Shown here piece after piece: positions 46,291 to 49,831 of a DNA stretch of 49,831 nucleotides (the first letter of the stretch is position 1; every line of letters starts with the position of its first letter). The notes beneath the pieces were generated by a model. The model was not told where the DNA came from. It saw only the letters and a program-made list of their open reading frames with translations, and made no database searches. The position numbers were made by a program, and so were the translations under genes. Source of the DNA: Spongospora subterranea (lineage: Eukaryota; Endomyxa; Phytomyxea; Plasmodiophorida; Plasmodiophoridae); assembly GCA_900404475.1 (NCBI GenBank), contig OUQQ01000068.1:1-49831 (forward strand). Reading direction: 5' to 3'.

Positions 46291-46674
46291 TTATCTCGAT
46301 TCAAGATCGATAAGAAACTCGCGTCCTCTCGCCACCCGCAGACCTATGGTCAAATTGAAAGAGTGAACCAGATCCTGGAACAGTACATACGTTGCTTTAT
46401 CAATTTCCAACAGGACGATTGGGCGGACTCGGCGACGAAGATGACGCCATTTTTCGCGGTTTATGGTTCCCATCCCCAATTCGGCGATGCAACAACGTGT
46501 TCCGCTAGTACACACCCTTTGGCTGACGATCGCGCGAATCACATCAACAATGTGCGACAATTCCTTGAGGCACAGCTTCAATACGCAGCCCGAGATATGA
46601 AGCATTGTGCAGACAAAAAACGATTACCGCGCCCGGACTACGCTGGAGGCGATAAGGTTTGGTGAGGAACGTGC
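46291..46674 (+). mobile_element. Ty3/gypsy integrase fragment, plus-strand copy
   Basis: Reads SSRHPQTYGQIERVNQILEQYIR and FQQDDWAD, the end of the integrase core with the third catalytic acid (Glu of IERVNQ), then DDRANHINNVRQFLEAQLQYA and a GDKVW stretch before a stop. Part of the segment after DDWAD is deleted compared with the minus-strand copy at 47.3-47.6 kb. The N-terminal zinc domain and first two catalytic acids are missing. Left arm of the palindrome. Confidence 0.85.
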
Positions 46675-46900
46675 TATGAATTACAATGGCTCGCTGCAAG
46701 CACATAACGTATGGTTTTATCAGTAATTCAAAAGAGGCCGTCAGAAGACCGCAAAGCAACGCCTGTAATGGGCATTTCCCCAGTCCAGGGTAGCTTCGCG
46801 ATTCCAACCCCTTTCTGGATTTGTGCTGAGCAGGTTCTCCCGAAAATATGCTAAAAAAAAATCCGGCTTCACCGTTCCTGAATCTACAAGCACATGTTGA
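46670..46900 (-). pseudogene. Broken paralog of the HELAH zincin-like protein (C-terminal part)
   Basis: The minus strand reads GEAGFFFSIFSGE, then after a frame change IQKGVGIAKLPWTGEMPITGVALRSSDGLF and a stop. It continues as ITDKTIRYVLAASH. Compared with 43436-43796 it keeps KGVG, W-T, MPITGV and S-GL at the same spacing, so it is a diverged copy. The HELAH exon is absent. It directly abuts the integrase fragment tail to tail. Confidence 0.65.
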
Positions 46901-46984
46901 ATTACCAAAACTGTTCCACAGAGAAACGCATATTAATGACAATGAACCTCCCGGGTGAGTAAAGGGGAGGGGTTGGCAAAAGCT

Positions 46985-47240
46985 ACAATGGACTGCGGAA
47001 ATGACCATTACAGGAGTTGTTTTGCGGTCTTCTGACGGGCCCTTTCGAATTACTGATAAAACCATACGTTATGTGCTTGCAGCGAGCCATGTTAATTCAT
47101 AGCACTCTTCTGGATATTGAGCATCACATCAGACACAAAGGTCGTTTTGCGTGCCTTAGAAGTAAAGAGCCACGCTTGGTATTGCCAAGATCTTTCGCTC
47201 CAGGAACATTCATTTTGAGTGATTCCCCCTACGGGACATG
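46985..47240 (+). pseudogene. Second broken paralog of the zincin-like protein, opposite strand
   Basis: The plus strand reads LQWTAEMTITGVVLRSSDGPFRI and TDKTIRYVLAASHVNS to a stop. In another frame it reads LDIEHHIRHKGRFACLRS with PRSFAPGTF. The latter aligns with the end of the intact gene (LNIEQYRSEEGRFVCFGE). It is the mirror of the copy at 46670-46900, with enough differences to show that the two arms diverged after duplication. Confidence 0.65.
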
Positions 47241-49831
47241 AGTTCGTCGCAGCGTTGACCAAACCTTATCGCCTACAGCGTAGTCCGGGCGCGGTAATCG
47301 TTTTTGTCTGCACAATGCTTCATATCTCGAGCTGCGTATTGGAGCTGTGCCTCAAGGAATTGTCGCACATTGTTGATGTGATTCGCGCAATCGTCAGCCA
47401 AAGGGTGTGTACTAGCGGAACACGTTGTCGCATCGCCGAATTGGGAATGGGTTTTAGCGTCGAGTGTTCGGCATTATTGTTGGCGAACTCGGCCATGGGT
47501 AATAAATCCGCCCAATCGTCCTGTTGGATATTGATAGAGCAACGTATGTACTGTTCCAGGATCTGGTTCACTCTAGCAAGTCGACGAGTCCTGCAGCAGT
47601 GAGCGATTCTTTACAAGGAATTAAAAGACTCATCTTGGACAATCGATCCACTACGACTCGAATTGAATCGAAACCTCTAGACTTTGGCAGCTTGACGATG
47701 AAATTCATGGTGATAGAGCGCCAAATATCGTCGGCAATCGGCAATGGGTAGAGGATCCCGCGTGGTCGATGACAAGTGGACTTGGCTCGGCCACAAACAT
47801 CGCACGAATTCGCATACTTCTTCCGTCTTATAAAGTCTGGTCAGTACGACACACTCCGAGGGATTGAGCCGAGATTTTGGGCATGGCGCCATTACGGTAC
47901 AGCTCAATAGAGAGCGCTCACTGAGAGCTTTTCAGTAAACTATCTATATTTGGATTCCAACAGTTTTAACGAGTCAAAAGGTGCGGTTTTGCATGACCGT
48001 TCCCGATTTTCCGCCGCCCACAGCTCAAATAATGGTTGTCGGTTTTTTAAACTGATGGGGGAGATGTTCAAGAAAGCAAACATGGAGTATTGACGCAACG
48101 AACAACGCCAGGCGATATATCTTCTGACGAAATTGCAAAACGATAAGCATTGCAAGGTTTAATCTATGCAAAAGGGAGACCCCGAAGTGGTCGCTTACAG
48201 GAGCGTCGAAATCTGAGAATGTCGAGTTTACAGTCCTCTTACCGCCACGACGAGTGCTTGTTCCTCATGAAGGCATCGTCGCGCAGTCGAAATCCGTCCA
48301 TGGGCAATCTCGAAATGATGTCTTGAACGAATGCGTCCGATTTCTGGTTAGTTCTGATGCACTCCAACATTGGTTGCGGAAGGGTAATCCTCTCGGCACA
48401 CAGCTTTCAGGGGCTGGAACTTGATGATCGGGTCGAGGCAATAGTTGGTCAGGGCGCAGTATCGATGTGCTTTGAAACTTTCAGAAGGGTCCGGTGGTTT
48501 AATCTCGTATTATGGGCGTCGCGACAGCGCGACGAATTTTCCAGATAATCTACCCCGTCGATGCACAATGACGAAGTGATATTTCGCGAGTCGCACTGAC
48601 CAATGTGCTTAGCGACGATTGAGAGTTTTGGATGACGTAAAGTAAATCAAGTTCTTATGATCGCTGTATACCGCATTCTCGTGCTGTGCGCCATCAAGGA
48701 AGTGCCTCCACACGTGAAAAGAGGTAACGATTGCCAGCAACGCTTTGTCGTGGACGTCACAATTCAATTCCGGCGCCGCCAACTTCCTTGAGTAGAATGC
48801 GATTGGATGCAATTGACCATCGGGTTGTGGCTGTGAGAGAATGGCGCCCAGCGTCGAAGTATTTCATACGCGGACTCGGTCGCAGCCGACCAATCAAATG
48901 GTTGGTTTTTTCGTCACGCCGTCAACGGTGAAGATATTCTGGCGAAGTCTACGATGAAGTCCCTGTAGAATTTAGCAAAACCTAGGAAACTTTGGACCTC
49001 CTTGGCTGTTGATGGTGTCGCCCAGTCGAGGATAGTCTAGTCTCCACCTTAGTTGAGTCCATCTTGATGCTGTTGCCGGTGACCAAATACCCGAAGGAAT
49101 TCGACTTCCTGATAGTCGAACACGCATTTTTCGGGTTTTGCAAAGTAAGTATTAATCGAACGTCGTGCTGCAGCGCGCTCTCCGAGTAGATCAAGATGTT
49201 GTCGAGGAAAACAACCACAAATTTGTCGAGGTATTCACGGAGGACGTCGTTCATAAACCTCTCAAAATAACCGGGAGCGTTCATTAACCCAAACGGCCAT
49301 TACCGTATACTCGAAATTTCCATATTTGCAACACTATGCAGTCTTCCATTCATCGCTGTCCTTGATTCGGACGAGATTGTAGGCACCTCGTAGATCGATC
49401 TTTGTGAAGATTTTGGCAGACGACACTTGGGCCAGAATATTTTGGATAGCAGTAATAGGATAGGGCTCCTTCTTCGTTAAACTGTTGACTTCTCGTTAGT
49501 CGACGCACAGTCGGAGGCTGTTGTCCTTCTTCTTACAAAGAGTATTGGTGATCGTAACGGTGAATGTAATTTGGAGTGGCCAATGAATCCTTTCTTGAGG
49601 TTGTCCTCAATGAATTGTCGCAAAACTTGTTGTTCGACCTGGCCGAGGTTGTAAACCTTGTATGGCAGTGGTCCGATCTTCTCCTTGAGTTGATAGCGCA
49701 ATCGTATGCGCGATGTGAGGGCAGTTGGTCAGCGTTTATCGTTTGGAAGACGTCACTAAAACTGGCATAAGGCTTGGTTCCTGTCTGTCCCGGTTGGTGC
49801 AGGTAGGACCAGGTCAGTGCAAAATACTGAG
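47241..49831 (-). mobile_element. Degenerate Ty3/gypsy pol: reverse transcriptase, RNase H, integrase
   Basis: Reading on the minus strand from the right edge. Reverse transcriptase spans 49701-48982 (YNLGQVEQQVLRQFIEDNLKKGF, MNAPGYFERFMNDVL, VVFLDNILIYSES). RNase H is at 48812-48609 ([35 protein letters not shown]). Integrase covers 47907-47600 (CGRAKST-like zinc end, then ITMNFIVKLPK) and 47571-47320 (NQILEQYIRCSINIQQDDWADLLPMAEFA). The order RT, RNH, IN is that of Ty3/gypsy. Several frameshifts separate the blocks, and the YxDD/FLDD box reads FLDN with the second Asp changed, so the element is dead. Its 5' part lies beyond the window. No matching LTR is seen after the integrase. Confidence 0.9.

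Larger units (their letters stand above)
46291..47605. repeat. Imperfect palindrome of integrase plus zincin-like sequence
   Basis: Left arm about 46291-46900 (integrase plus, zincin-like minus) and right arm about 46985-47605 (zincin-like plus, integrase minus) face each other around a centre near 46940. Stretches such as GGCTCGCTGCAAGCACATAA are exact between arms; other parts carry substitutions and a deletion of about 60 bp in the left integrase. Confidence 0.75.

Noticed and set aside
1..49831. CRISPR arrays, bacterial operons, rRNA or tRNA genes
   Set aside because: No regularly spaced repeat-spacer pattern, no Shine-Dalgarno-linked operon structure, and no cloverleaf or conserved rRNA sequence was seen. 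The spliced genes show that this is eukaryotic DNA.

Overview
The window is nuclear DNA from an intron-dense eukaryote. Protein-coding genes are broken into many short exons by GT-AG introns of mostly 39-160 nt, and the exon chains given here were assembled by hand from frame, splice sites and family conservation. The gene content points to a heterotrophic, flagellated or ciliated unicellular eukaryote, plausibly opisthokont-grade such as a zoosporic fungus or protist. It has 5-aminolevulinate synthase (Shemin-type heme synthesis), intraflagellar transport protein IFT52, a tubulin tyrosine ligase-like enzyme, a Sec9/SNAP-25 SNARE and TRAPPC2L. The exact lineage cannot be fixed from sequence reading alone.

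Layout. 0-0.7 kb: a 39-bp tandem repeat and a probable minus-strand partial gene. 1.7-3.9 kb: a small two-helix membrane protein and a gamma-type phosphatidylinositol 4-kinase. 4.4-5.7 kb: a CaMK-like kinase. 5.9-12.7 kb: small hypothetical genes, a Qbc-SNARE, CPSF30/Yth1 and TRAPPC2L. 12.7-20.1 kb: an unrecognised spliced gene, a CDP-alcohol phosphotransferase (choline/ethanolamine), a secreted mucin-like protein with a His/Asp-rich tail, a small membrane protein and ALA synthase. 21.2-27.5 kb: carnosine N-methyltransferase-like protein (14 exons) and an arginyl-tRNA synthetase (17 exons) that carries an internal EMAPII/MetG-type tRNA-binding domain. 28.3-36.3 kb: three microtubule/cilium genes in a row on the plus strand, namely IFT52, a TORTIFOLIA1/SPIRAL2-like HEAT protein and a TTLL. 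The cellular genes largely end near 36.3 kb.

36.3-49.8 kb is an accessory block of transposon remains. It holds a retropepsin fragment, a 237-bp inverted repeat pair about 4.5 kb apart, an OTU-domain non-LTR element with an AP-endonuclease start, and Ty3/gypsy reverse transcriptase, RNase H and integrase on the minus strand with frameshifts and a changed catalytic Asp. An imperfect palindrome carries two integrase copies. Embedded in the block is a spliced, apparently intact gene for a small HELAH zincin-like protein, with two broken paralogs inside the palindrome. This repeated zincin-like family and the internal tRNA-binding domain of ArgRS are the two observations most worth following up.
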